From assembly GCA_003049465.1 (NCBI GenBank), contig PYSS01000060.1:124001-188000 (forward strand): a DNA stretch of 64,000 nt. Reading direction: 5' to 3'. How positions within the stretch are numbered: the first letter of the stretch is position 1; every line of letters starts with the position of its first letter. Under the pieces are notes generated by a model. It had not been told where the DNA came from. It did no database searches and worked only from the letters and a program-made list of their open reading frames with translations. Below are positions 11,134 to 21,917 of the stretch, in pieces. This DNA is from Magnaporthiopsis rhizophila. Lineage: Eukaryota > Ascomycota > Sordariomycetes > Magnaporthales > Magnaporthaceae. Made by a program: the position numbers and the translations under genes.

Positions 11134-14064
11134 ATGTCAATCCTGAGCGGAATTTTCGGCCTGGGCGGAAACGACCCAGGCGCTGCCTCTGTATCGCAAG
11201 GTGAGTGCGAATTCATGAGCACCACCAGTAATGCCGTATGAGGTGTTATGCTTGCTCGCTTCCTCCATTTCTGGTCGTCGGTGATCGGGATTTTTTTTTT
11301 CTTTTTGCTTCTTCGGGATCCACAACAAGTCTGACCAAAGACCAAAAACCATAGAGCTCTCTGGGCTGTCTCTCGATCGTGAACATGAACGCCGCCAGCA
11401 GCCAGACGCGCCAAAGGTCACGAGCCACGGTGTCGTCACCTTCGACATTACAGACAAGTTCGTGACGGCTGCCAAGGGTTCGTTTTCTCCAGGCCGATGT
11501 GGTCTCCTCCCAACGCCCTCAGATCTGCCTGAGCCCCTCATTCTAACACCCTCCAGCCCTAAAGCCTGGCTGTCTTGTCAAGGATGGCTACTTCACCCTG
11601 TTTGAATCCGTGGGTGCCTTAGAAGTGAGTTCCCCTCCTGATACCCAGGTGTACCGCCGCCCCTTACCCAGCCGCGCTCACAAACATAGATTATGGACCC
11701 AAAAATGGACAGCGGATGTTTGGCCGATGGCGAGTCGCCCGACCCAGACTACGATGTCTGTAGACCTCTCCTCCCTGAGGAAGTCATTGGTATCATCGAC
11801 CAGCTGCTCTGCCACGAGGTAGGAAGTGTCGCTCCTGACTATCCGCTAATGCTCCAGGGTACCTCACACCTCTAACACCATGGACTTGCAGATGGCCTGG
11901 CATCTCGGCTACCCTCTCTCCCAAACACTTCTCACCAACCTATATATCGAGAATATGTTGACGCCGCAGCCTATGACCATCGATGAAGCCGACTACGTGC
12001 GCGACTATTCTTCTCAGATCTCGAGGCATCCGATGCACACGATCCTGCGTGCATACTGCCTCGGCCTCCTAAAGACTTGTTGCTATGTCAATGAAGGAAT
12101 AAAATGCGAGCATTACTATGAGGTACGTTGCATATCCTTGTCCGTCGGTGTGTCTTTAAAGCCGCCAAACTGTTTCGGCTTCAGGTTTGCTGACTCTTGG
12201 GCACGCTCGAAACGGAAAACAACGGTCGAACAACAATAAAAGGAGGAAGACTTTGTATCAAACCAATACAACAGAAGTCTTCTCGTTAACATCGACAGGG
12301 AAGAGATACGAGAGGCGATCCAGGAGGCCAGGGCGCTGTTGCACTCGATGCAGAGCATGTTCCCCCCAGAGATCGTACAGGCTCTCGATTTCAGACTCGA
12401 GCTGCGGTACGCTCTCCTGAGAGCCATGGAGCTCACAGACCTCCGCAGTCATCCAGAGTCTATCAAGACCCCCTGGATCGAGCTCAAGGCAGTCCTGGAG
12501 CAAATACAGGCCTCCCACCGCTTGGGAACCCCGGTCCCTGAAGCCTTTAGTTGCAAGCTGCAGCGACGGCTGGCCAGCACAATGCCCCCTCGACCGATCG
12601 TCAACATAGACTTTGACGACGCATATCGGCGCTTCCAGCGACTGTTTGAGGACGGCAAGGAGCTTAGTGACGTTCTCAAGTACACCGACTCGCAGTCGCT
12701 TCTGGTGAGTTGCTCATTAGCCTGGGCCCAGGTCTCCTTGTTCATTCGTTATTGTGACGTCGATGGCTGACATATAACATGATCGTCGCCCCCTCTCTTG
12801 CTACCACCGAAAGAACTTTGTGCTCTGGTTCCAGGCCAAGAAGCCGCAGCCCCTGATCTACATTCGCACGCTTCTACAGAGCTACGTATTCAAGGACAAC
12901 ATAATCCTCGGGTCGATGAGCATCCGCCAAATCATGGATGACGACCTGTCGCTCGTCGTCCTGCCATGCAGCCAGCTTCTAGACCACGCCAACGACCTCG
13001 TCGAGGCGCCGCACGACCCGCGTCACGCTATCGCGCACCAGATGGAGGTCTTCCGGCAGCGAGCGGCGCAGCCGTACCTGGATATCTTCCGGGCCCTTTG
13101 CCAGAATAGGTGCCGGATCCGACGCAACTTCTGTCACGCAATTCAAGAATGGGAATTGCTCCAGGTGGACGCCGAGGAAGTGGACCAGCTGCTGCAGGTG
13201 CAGGTGGACGAGAAGCCGATGGTATCGCAGTCGTCAGAGCCGGCCTACTCACTGCCGCTCTCGTCGTGGGCGTACCTGTACAAGCTGCGGCTGATGGAAT
13301 GGATCGTGCAGTTTGGCTATGAGCTCGAGGTGTACCAGCCCGACGAGCTTGGTGGCATGTACTGGTACCTGGCATACCTGGCGCAGAAGCGCATGCAGCA
13401 CGTGGAGCGCATCAAGGCCTTTACACTGCAGAGCATGAACGACCACCGCGCCCGCCTCAAGGGTCGGGACCTGCCCGCGGCCAAGGAGGCCCTCTTCACC
13501 CGTTCGCTGTCGTACCTGCGCGCCACCATGATTGACGCCGCCGCCACCATGGAGCTCGCCAAGGCCATCCACTGCATCTACACGGCCCTGTACCGCACCA
13601 GACTAATCACCGCCCCGCCCCGCCCCTATAGCACGGACGAGCTCCGGTACGAGATCCGGATGCGGCCCTTTGCCTCGATCGGCCTCCCCGAGCTGCCCGC
13701 CTTTGAGCAATTCGAGCGTCAGGTGACGCAGCTGCATCTGCCGACTGACGAGGTGCTCGCGGCCGCAGATCGGTCCGTCGCCGCGGCGCGCAAGGCGTAC
13801 GAGCGCATCGCCAAGTTCACCGAGCGCGAGGCCTTCGCAACGGGGGTCACGCACGATCGCTGGACCGCGGGGACCGCCAGTTGCGCCAAGTCGGCCATCA
13901 CGGCGAGCATAAACATCATGACACTGCGCAAGACACTTTCAGAAGTTGCCAAGGACGGATCCGATGGTCAAGGGCTGTCCTCTACGCTCAAGGCCGAGGT
14001 GCCAAAACCAGACCAGGGATATCATGAGTGGTGGATTGTACCTAAAATCACACGTGCTCGATGA
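11134..14064 (+). CDS. mak10: NatC N-terminal acetyltransferase auxiliary subunit (Mak10/NAA35)
   Basis: This is the large auxiliary subunit of NatC, which with the Mak3 catalytic subunit acetylates N-termini such as Met-Leu and Met-Phe on ribosomes. Seven exons fit: 11134-11200, 11355-11477, 11557-11624, 11690-11818, 11892-12122, about 12246-12704 and 12814-14064, giving about 775 residues. The hallmark block DGYFTLFESVGALE followed by IMDPKMDSGC spans exons 3 and 4. Further family sequence is WHLGYPLSQTLLTNLYIE and the C-terminal half with YWYLAYLAQKRMQHVERIK. Intron 2 uses an unusual GTTCGT donor, needed to give AAKALKPGCLVKDGYF in frame. The exon 6 acceptor could be at 12242 or 12245, a one-residue difference. 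The start MSILSGIFGLGG is the only suitable ATG before the first donor. Confidence 0.93.
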
Positions 14065-14494
14065 CAAATCCGGCCACCGAGCGGAGGACGGAGTACGCGC
14101 TCATGTGCGAGGGCGGAGGAGAAAGCCCGTTTGCAGCTTGACTAGTGCTTAGTGGAAATGTGCGTTATCCGTCTGTAGGTATTTGTAGACACATTGGCTG
14201 ACATGGAAAGGAAAGAGGAAGACAAAAGCAAAAGAAATGGAAGGCGATGCTGGGACCTTTTAAACTGTCCTTACCTCCGAGTCGACCTGTATTGGTGAAA
14301 CAAAACCGCCATACTCGCACATTGACTTGCCAGCCAAGTCGATGATGCTGACGTAAGCTCGTGTGCAGTCAAAGCATGTAGATGCATGCATGTTAGACAA
14401 GCTTATATGAAACTTATCCGTACCTATTATTTTTTCCTCCTCCAATCAAGATGTATCGAATATGCGACTCCACAGCAGACCAGAGGAGGGTCTT
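14065..14494. other. convergent 3' region of MAK10 and the PMP47-type carrier
   Basis: This short interval lies between two converging genes and should hold both 3' untranslated regions. AT-rich strings near 14220-14450 could include polyadenylation signals. No gene is seen. Confidence 0.5.
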
Positions 14495-15757
14495 TTAGCT
14501 GGACAACGACTTCCTCGCCATCGTCCCACGGAGGCGGACGGTTTGTTCATAGAGCACATCCTTGAAGGCAAACAGCAACGCGGCAGTCAAAACGCTCTGG
14601 CTGACTTTGGGGCCAATACCTGGAAGCGAGAGAAGGGTTTTTGTTAGCCGTAGCCCGAGCAGCGCAGCCAGCAGTGCGAAGCGACACGCGATCTGTCGCG
14701 ATGTATCGTCCCTCACCTTTGTAAAGACCGGCATAGCCTTCCTCCCTGATGACCCTGCTGATAGCCTCGGACATGCCCTCCTTCTTGGCGCCGTTGTCGG
14801 CGACGTGCATCTGGCTCTTGACGGTGATGTAGGGATATGTGACGGAGGTGGCAAAGAGCTTGCCGAGGGCGCCGAGAAGGAAGGCGATCATGGGGGTGAC
14901 ACGGCGACGTCTCTCAACGGCGTTCTTGAGCTGCTCAAACAGAGTGTACTGCAGGATCGGGTTGATGACCAGCACCAGGGCCGGGACCACGCCGCGGAAC
15001 AGCGCCTGGGGGCCCTCGTGCCGGAGCAGCGCTAGAAGCGTGGCCAAGGTGCCCGGGACGGCTTCCCTCTTGCGCTGCGCCGCCGAGTTCACTCGGGCTG
15101 CTGCTGCCTCCTCGTCCTTCTTGGGGGTTTCGGCCTCATCGGCGGCAACCTCCCCCTCGACCGGCTTCTCATCCGACCCAGTGGCGGCGACGGCGGCCTC
15201 CTCATCGGTGGCGGCGGGGGCTTTGGCAGCGGTGACCTGTTGCTTGCGGGTTGTCATGCGGGTGTTGATGACCCAGATGGGGTTCGTGATGAGGACGGTG
15301 GCGGAGCCGGCCAGGGCGCCGGCGAGCATGGACTCGACGGTGGTGAGCTTGCGCGAGGCGCGGCCGGCGCGGGCAGCGGCAGACTCGAAGAAGGCGCGGG
15401 TCCACTCGTACCAGTAGTAGTAGACAAAGTTGGTGACGCTGATGCCGAAGAGGGCTGAGGACAGGCCGGCGTACAGGCCTAAGGCGCCCTCGCGGGCGAC
15501 GATGCGGCGGACGGCCTCGAGAAATGCCGACTCGGCGCGCTTGGACTCCACCTGGGCGCGGGTGGAGAGGGTGATGAGCGGGTATCTGCGGGAGGAGGGG
15601 GGTCAGTACGGCAACGGGAGCTGGCTGGTATTGCTGGATCGGAGCGCGGCCGGACGACATACGTCAGCACCATGGACAAGATCCCCCCTCCTGCGCCGGC
15701 GAGGGCGTGAGCGACATTGTCGTTCTGAGGGATCACGGGCTTTGACGCGGCGACCAT
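14495..15757 (-). CDS. peroxisomal adenine nucleotide carrier (PMP47/Ant1-type)
   Basis: This SLC25-family carrier resembles PMP47 of Candida boidinii and yeast Ant1, which import ATP into peroxisomes for fatty-acid activation. Exons 15757-15663, 15585-14717 and 14619-14495 join to 362 residues. The N-terminus VAHALAGAGGGILSMVLTYPLITLSTRAQ is the diagnostic first helix and signature. It is followed by ITNPIWVINTRM (second signature) and VTYPYITVKSQMHV (third). The NPxWVxxTRM form of the second signature is typical of the PMP47/folate/FAD-like branch. An Ala/Glu-rich loop of about 60 residues after the second signature makes it longer than the yeast protein. The start is the ATG at 15757. Substrate is inferred from the branch; related peroxisomal CoA/NAD carriers are an alternative. 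Confidence 0.85.
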
Positions 15758-18078
15758 GACGGGAAACGGGCGAGGAACACAGGGGTCGGCAACGGCGGCG
15801 TTCGCGGTGGCAGGGAGTCGTCGGGTCGGTGGTTCTACAGCCGGAGAAAACCCAAGAGGTTACGGTCAAGGTGCATCGAGGTATAGAAACAAAATGAACA
15901 AAACAGGAAAAGGAGGAGAAACGGAAGAAGAATGTGAATGTGAAACGAAGAAAAAAAAAAAAAAACAGGAAATCACAGGGATTCAAAAGGGCGGAGGCAG
16001 TAACATGACATTCAGCGATGACAGCCGGGTCTGGTCACCGCACAGCTCGGCGCGGTTGCATGTGCCGGCGACCCGTGACGCTAGGCGGCCCCAGGGGCAG
16101 TTAGTCCCACACGGGTGTTTGCATGGGCTCAGGCCGAGGTCCGATGGGCTGGCGAGTTGAGCTTCCCCAGCGCGGGTGCCCCGCCACCGGCTCATTTCTG
16201 GCGAGTAAAGAAACAAAAGTCACATGACGACGGGGACGAAAGGAGGCAAGCAGTTTCGACGTGTTCAATGCCCGTGATGTTGGGGATGCTGGAGTTGCTG
16301 GAAAGCTGAAAAAGACTCGACCTTTGCACAGGCACCCAATCCTCCGTCTTCTTCAGGACTGGCAGCGGACAGCATAAAGACGAGCCCAGGGCAGAGCAAC
16401 TGCAACGATTTTCATTGCTGGAAGCTCTCGAGCATGTGACAGATGACTCGCTTGGACACCAAAGACCGTCTCAATTTCTCTACCACTCGTCCTCAGCTCC
16501 AATGACGGTGTGGTGTCTGCCGAATGGGGCCTCTAATTCAGTGGACGCAGGAGCGTGGCAGCGAAAATGTCAATTGACACAAGCTCTGCATTGGGCGCCA
16601 CATTGACTGCCCGCCTGTCAGCCTCGTGATGCTATTTTTGGGTGGCCCGAGCTCAATTATCCCGCTCCTCTTTCTGGGCCGTGCTCGATGCTCAACGACG
16701 ATTGGCTCGAGGGGCTACTGATCGCCAGCAGCACAAGAGGCGAATGTGGCCAAGCGAAAGGCCGGGGAGTAATCAAATGTAACCGTTGCTACAGAGGAGA
16801 CAGATAGCTAGGTAGATAACTACCTACCTACCTAAGGTAGGTACCTACCAGCTATGCCTGCCTGATCTTTTGGTTGTTTTTATTTTTGCCGTGGGGCGAG
16901 TCGATCAAGAAAAAGTCGAGCAGAAAACAACAAAGGAAATCCGCCCGTTCATTTCCTCGTCTTCCTTCTGTGCTTACTACACCTAGCACCCAGCGCTTGA
17001 CAGCTCGCCACTGACTCCCCGGCTCTGTTTCGACGTGCACCGGGAGAGCTGCCGGCCCCGTCTCCACCCGCCCAATTAGCCACCAGACATTGATCGCTCT
17101 CTCAGCCCGTTCGATTCGGCTCTTTGAGGCGCCGTGACATCACGGAGGATCTAATCTCGTCAGTCGCGCAGTTGCAACGGTACCTGCCGACGTGCCAGTC
17201 ACCCCCAGCCCGCCCCAGCACCCATTGAGATCTGGGTCCTTGATAGGGCTTCTCTTGATGAATAAGTCTGAGTCCGCATAAGTACCCGTCTTGGGAGCTG
17301 TCGGGTCTGAGCGTGATCAGGACAGCCTGTGCTGGTGGTGTCTGGCTTGGTGATACCAGTCTTACCCACGCTTCGAGAGGGAGACGCTTGACTGCTGGCT
17401 CTGCGTGGTTGGTGCGGCGCGTCTCCTGGTAATACAGACCATCCATACCAGTCCCCTTTGGGTCCTCTTCATTTGAGCCCGCCTTTCTTCCGCTCGCGCA
17501 GGCTCAGGGATCTCTCCCCCTTGTCTTGTTTAGTCCGTTCTGCCCGTCATCCCCGCAAAACAAGCACGTTCGAACGCCGCAAACACGTCCTCGCATACAC
17601 ACACACATGCCCACACAGACACGCACAGACATAGAAACACGCATACCACACATACCAGCCTCCATATACACATAGCCTCAAATCTCTCGAGACACTGCCA
17701 GCACAGGCCTTTGCTTAGCTTCATTCCTGTCCCCGGCAAGCTGGCGCTCCCCCAAGGCCCAGACCGTTGTGTCCTCGCCATTCCTCGGCCCCAATCCTGG
17801 TCCCGAGCCCTCGGGATGGGTTGCGGCCTCCACGCGCCGCGCCAGCAGCTAAGCACTGGTCGAATGCCCTTGGGGCCGACAGTCTGCACTACGGACCGAT
17901 AAAGACTACGGGGCCGCCGAGAACCAGCACCCGCCATCTTGGGTCTACAGGTGGAGCCCCATCCGTGGTGCCGCCTCTTTAGCTCCAGCGCTGCACACGG
18001 CCGTACTGCCCTGCCAGCCAGCCAGCCTTCCATGTCGGGCGCTTACGTGCGCCTGGCCGCCCCCTCGTGGCTCCCATC
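15758..18078. other. divergent promoter region of the PMP47-type carrier and ABP2
   Basis: No convincing gene occurs in these 2.3 kb. Visible are an A-run near 15950-15966 and an inverted repeat at 16825-16843 (arms TACCTACCT and AGGTAGGTA around one base). A CA-rich stretch at about 17593-17650 and a 17-codon upstream ORF at 18032-18082 lie in the probable ABP2 leader. Confidence 0.5.
16825..16843. repeat. inverted repeat of the ACCT/AGGT motif
   Basis: Nine-base arms TACCTACCT (16825-16833) and AGGTAGGTA (16835-16843) flank a single A. They sit in a longer ACCTACC-type run from about 16808 to 16849. Similar strings occur in several other intergenic regions of this window. Confidence 0.7.
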
Positions 18079-18082
18079 ATGA
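18032..18082 (+). promoter_or_regulatory. uORF overlapping the ABP2 start codon
   Basis: An ATG at 18032 opens a 16-residue frame whose TGA (18080-18082) overlaps the ABP2 ATG (18079-18081) in an ATGA arrangement. If the transcript includes it, ribosomes that translate the uORF would terminate on the main start codon, so ABP2 synthesis would depend on leaky scanning or reinitiation. The transcript start is unknown. Confidence 0.5.
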
Positions 18083-20640
18083 CGACGCAGTTATCCGCCA
18101 CCAACGCGCCGTCCTCCTCGGCCCCAGCGGCCGCGTCCCAACCGGCACGGGCTCATGCTCATGTCCATACCCATGCCCCGTCTTATGTCAGGTCGGTGCT
18201 GCCGCCCAGGAATGTCCGTGAGGATACTATCGAGGACGCCTACGTGCAGTTCATACTCTGCTGCAATCCCGCTGTGCCTCCCGACACCGACCCCACCGCC
18301 CTGAAGGAAGCCTTCCGTGTCCCGCCCAAGAGCGAGGGCAAAACCTTCAGCACCTTCCATCTCTACCAGCTTATCGGGCAGCTTACCCAAAGGGAGGAGG
18401 TCAAGACCTGGGGAGACCTTGCACTCCGCCTAGGCGTCGAGCCGCCGAAGCACGAGAAGAACCAGAGCACCCAGAAGATCCAGCAGTATGCCGTTCGCCT
18501 CAAGCGCTGGATGAAGTCGATGCATATCGATGCCTTCTTTGATTACCTTTATAACAACCCCCATGCCTACTGGACCCAAATTCCCCACGAGTATATCCCA
18601 ATCGAGGAGATCGCCAGGGATGGCGTCGCGCCCGAGGACGATATGGCCTTGCGCGCCCTGCTTCCCCACATCCGACCCCGGAGAGGGCGTCGGACGAGGG
18701 AGGATGACGAGGCTGCTAGGTCGTCCTCGTCCAAGATGGCGAGGCTCGAGTCGCCTCTGGCGGCCGAGTGCGCCCTCAACAGTGCTCGAACCGACCCGTT
18801 GGAATCGTGGGCCCCCGGTTCTGAGGGGAGGAATGCCGCGCACCAGGGCCTCAGTACTCCATCGGCGAGTCACCCGTGGGCCCTTGACGTGTCTCAGGCG
18901 CAGTTTACAACACACCCGCAGTCGGCCATCACCCCGTCCACACGGACCGACTTCTGGGCCGACGAGCCGAGGTCAGCAATCACGCCAAACAAATCCAATA
19001 GGGGCCACAAGCGCCACGGCCCCAAGGTAGTCTCTTCAGCTTGGAGAAGCGGCCAGGCCAGCAGCGGCAAGACTCGTGGCCGACCCCCGATCAACCGCGC
19101 CTCCAACGAAGGGCCGTTTTCGGCCTACCCTGCGGACGGGCCACCGATGTCCGCCTTCCGTCCCAGTCCTCCCGACACGGCCGCCATGCCGGTAACACCA
19201 ACCACAAAATCAAACTGGGCTAGCGGCGGCACCAATGGCGGTGACAGCTCCAGTGACAGCCCTAACGTGGCTGTCATAGATATCGTGGCGACAACTCAGC
19301 AGCAGCCTCAACAACAGCATCAGCAATATTCCCAAGTCCAGCACCAGATCCAGACTCAGCACCAACACCAATACCAGCAGCCCCACAGCCAGCATCGGCA
19401 GCCTTACCCGACGCCGCCCGCTCTACCTTCGTTGAATGCGGCGTTATCATTACACGAGCAAAGGCCCCCGCCATGCCAGGGAGAACGGCCGTCAAAACCG
19501 AAGGGGCTGTCGCTGCAAGTGCCCGAGAGGGTCGGCGGCGAGATTCGGCTGGCGACCCCACCGCCGGTCGTCATGGTCAACGGGCAGGCGGTACCTGCCA
19601 CAGCCGCCGCGGAATCAACCCCGCCGCTGTCGGCGCATCACCCCCTGGATGAGGACGTACCGAGGGGAGGAGAGGTGCCCAAGCCTATGGTGCAAGATGG
19701 GGCTCCCGAGCCTGTTGATGGTTGTAAAAAGCCCAGCTCCGCTCCAAACGGAGGTGCTACCGAACCGCCACCCCCGATTCCGATGCTGGTAGGGTCGGGC
19801 CCTAAGCAAAAGGTGTTCTACCAGGATCCTTTGGACCGGACCAATGTCGAGGCGTTGCAGGGATTCTTTTTGCACGAGATTATGACAGGCAACTGGGTTG
19901 ACAAGAACGGCAACAAAATACCTGCCGGGGGCGCGGACGAGGCGTATGCCATCGTGTCGACCGTCATCGACACCTTGCAGAAGGAAGCGCAGAGCGAAAA
20001 AGCGTTTCTGCTCAACGTGTCCGCCCTCGCCGGCGGCAAGCTGCTGATGACGACGACGTCGCTCAAGATCACAGTGCTCGAGGTTTTCCAAGATCGGACT
20101 GAATACTCTTGCGAGTGGCAGCTGCAGCTAGGCGCCTGCAAGGGCTTGTACAAGATGACCGAGACTGTGGAACATGCGAGGTGGAAGCTGCCACCAGACC
20201 GCCTCGGGGTTGTCAGCCGTCATGATGCCGACGTCGCAGCTGCGGTCCCTGCCACGAAGCCCTCTCCACCACCGCCAATCAAGGCTCCGAGCGACGGAGC
20301 TAGCGGCAGCGGCAGCGCCAGTGGCAATACCCTTACTGGTATGAGCAGCACATCTGGATCTGCCGGTGCTGGTGGTGGTTCCTTGTCCAGCCATCCTTGC
20401 GGCCACAACGACGCCAGCGCCCGAGTCCAGGCCGACGAGGAGTCGGTCGAGTACTGGAAAGAGAAGTGCCGCAAGCTTACAGAGATGCTGGACAGCCGTA
20501 ATACCGAGCATCCAGCAGATCATTGGAGGAACATGTACCTCGAGCTCGCCGAGCTGTACAAGCGCAAAGACTCGGAACTGGCGCGCTTCCAATACCGCAT
20601 CATGGAGGCCATGAGAGACCCCCGCCTCGACCGTGGCTGA
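18079..20640 (+). CDS. abp2: ARS-binding protein 2 (Abp2 family)
   Basis: The single-exon frame encodes 853 residues. Residues of about 38-200 match the fungal Abp2 family, named after the fission-yeast protein that binds replication-origin (ARS) DNA. Visible family sequence includes EDTIEDAYVQFILCCNP, YQLIGQLTQREEVKTWGDLALRLGV, KIQQYAVRLKRWMKSMHIDAFFDYL and PHEYIP. The middle is low complexity: a Gln/His-rich block around 19297-19400 and Pro/Ser-rich stretches. A second structured part (about 19810-20190) contains GFFLHEIMTGNWVDK and FLLNVSALAGGKLLMTTTSLK. A short coiled coil follows at YWKEKCRKLTEML near the end. A longer in-frame start at 18067 would need a GTG codon, so the ATG at 18079 was chosen. 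Nuclear DNA binding is inferred from the family. Confidence 0.88.
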   Translation: MTTQLSATNAPSSSAPAAASQPARAHAHVHTHAPSYVRSVLPPRNVREDTIEDAYVQFILCCNPAVPPDTDPTALKEAFRVPPKSEGKTFSTFHLYQLIGQLTQREEVKTWGDLALRLGVEPPKHEKNQSTQKIQQYAVRLKRWMKSMHIDAFFDYLYNNPHAYWTQIPHEYIPIEEIARDGVAPEDDMALRALLPHIRPRRGRRTREDDEAARSSSSKMARLESPLAAECALNSARTDPLESWAPGSEGRNAAHQGLSTPSASHPWALDVSQAQFTTHPQSAITPSTRTDFWADEPRSAITPNKSNRGHKRHGPKVVSSAWRSGQASSGKTRGRPPINRASNEGPFSAYPADGPPMSAFRPSPPDTAAMPVTPTTKSNWASGGTNGGDSSSDSPNVAVIDIVATTQQQPQQQHQQYSQVQHQIQTQHQHQYQQPHSQHRQPYPTPPALPSLNAALSLHEQRPPPCQGERPSKPKGLSLQVPERVGGEIRLATPPPVVMVNGQAVPATAAAESTPPLSAHHPLDEDVPRGGEVPKPMVQDGAPEPVDGCKKPSSAPNGGATEPPPPIPMLVGSGPKQKVFYQDPLDRTNVEALQGFFLHEIMTGNWVDKNGNKIPAGGADEAYAIVSTVIDTLQKEAQSEKAFLLNVSALAGGKLLMTTTSLKITVLEVFQDRTEYSCEWQLQLGACKGLYKMTETVEHARWKLPPDRLGVVSRHDADVAAAVPATKPSPPPPIKAPSDGASGSGSASGNTLTGMSSTSGSAGAGGGSLSSHPCGHNDASARVQADEESVEYWKEKCRKLTEMLDSRNTEHPADHWRNMYLELAELYKRKDSELARFQYRIMEAMRDPRLDRG

Positions 20641-20921
20641 TATCCATCTTCTTTTGTTCCTCTGCCACCTCTCTATATCTCCTGGCTCCTGCGCAAATGT
20701 CTCTCATGACCTCAACATCTGTGCAGCTATACGCCTCCCACTTTTCACCACCATTTTTGCTGGCGATATCAAGCATCTTCTCTGGTGAGGTCAAAACATG
20801 TGTGTTTTTTGTACTTCGCCTTAACGTCTCTTCCTATTTGGGCTTGTTGGTGGTTTGGAATGGCCGTGGCTAGGAGGAGGACTAGATGGGCTTCTTAAGT
20901 AGTGGCTTGTTCACTTTTATA

Positions 20922-20980
<59 letters not shown>

Positions 20981-20996
20981 NNNNNNNNNNNNNNNN

Positions 20997-21074
<78 letters not shown>

Positions 21075-21917
21075 ACTATGTTTCTCTGGTGATATTGAAT
21101 GTACAACAGCTCGTCGGCCAATGGTTGCTACAAAGGGAAGGTCTCCGAAAAGCATCAAAGATACCACTGTTCCGGAAACCAGAACAGCAGAGAGCGGGGA
21201 TGTGCTGCAATTTCTTGATGGGCAAAACAATAACTTCCTCAAATGTAACTCTAGCCTACCTATGTAGGCGGCTTATCTGGGCATCTACTAATGTATAGTG
21301 CTTCCAAGCCCATAACCTTGCGCGAGCACATCCTGAGAAAAAGACAGCCACGGGCTCTGTCCTCTCGTCCCACCTAATGAAGCTCCTGGCTAACGGCGGG
21401 CGTTCTAGGGCAGGTCTAACCTCGATTCTCTTTGGTATCGACCGCACGCAGCCACAACTGTATGCAAATCGATCGCCCCGACGGGCCAGCAATGATCGAG
21501 GCAGACCAGGAGGAATGCACCTTTGCCTGGAACTGTCGCAGATAATGAATGGCTTGTTGTTACCGGAGGAGCAATGTCTTAGTGGGGGTGAGGAACCATG
21601 TTGTCTGAGAATTATTGGTCGTTCATGCCGGCCTTGATGTGTAGGCATTAACCCGTCTACGGCAACTAGGTTATATACGGGCAGGGCCTCTGGAAACCAA
21701 AACACGCATATGGGCACAAGATGGTCTTGTTTGATACAGAGACTATGGTCTATACATGTATCCAGGGACTTGCTTCACCCATCAGATCGCCGGCCAGAGA
21801 GGCTAGCACTTGGCGACAGGGCATGAACTAAAATTAAAATTAAAATCGGAGCCATAGGTAGAGTACATTGGCAGCAAATCTGACATGCGCAACGAGTACA
21901 ATAAGTTCCCTGCTCGC
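20641..21917. other. convergent 3' region of ABP2 and the AAA ATPase
   Basis: No gene is seen. The region holds a long CT dinucleotide repeat with an assembly gap (20925-21072) and a short TTAAAATTAAAATTAAAATC-like repeat near 21830-21848 next to the AAA ATPase stop. Confidence 0.5.
20925..21072. repeat. CT microsatellite containing an assembly gap
   Basis: TC/CT dinucleotides run on both sides of 16 N at 20981-20996 (56 bp before and 76 bp after). The true repeat length is therefore unknown. It lies in the ABP2 3' flank. Confidence 0.98.
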
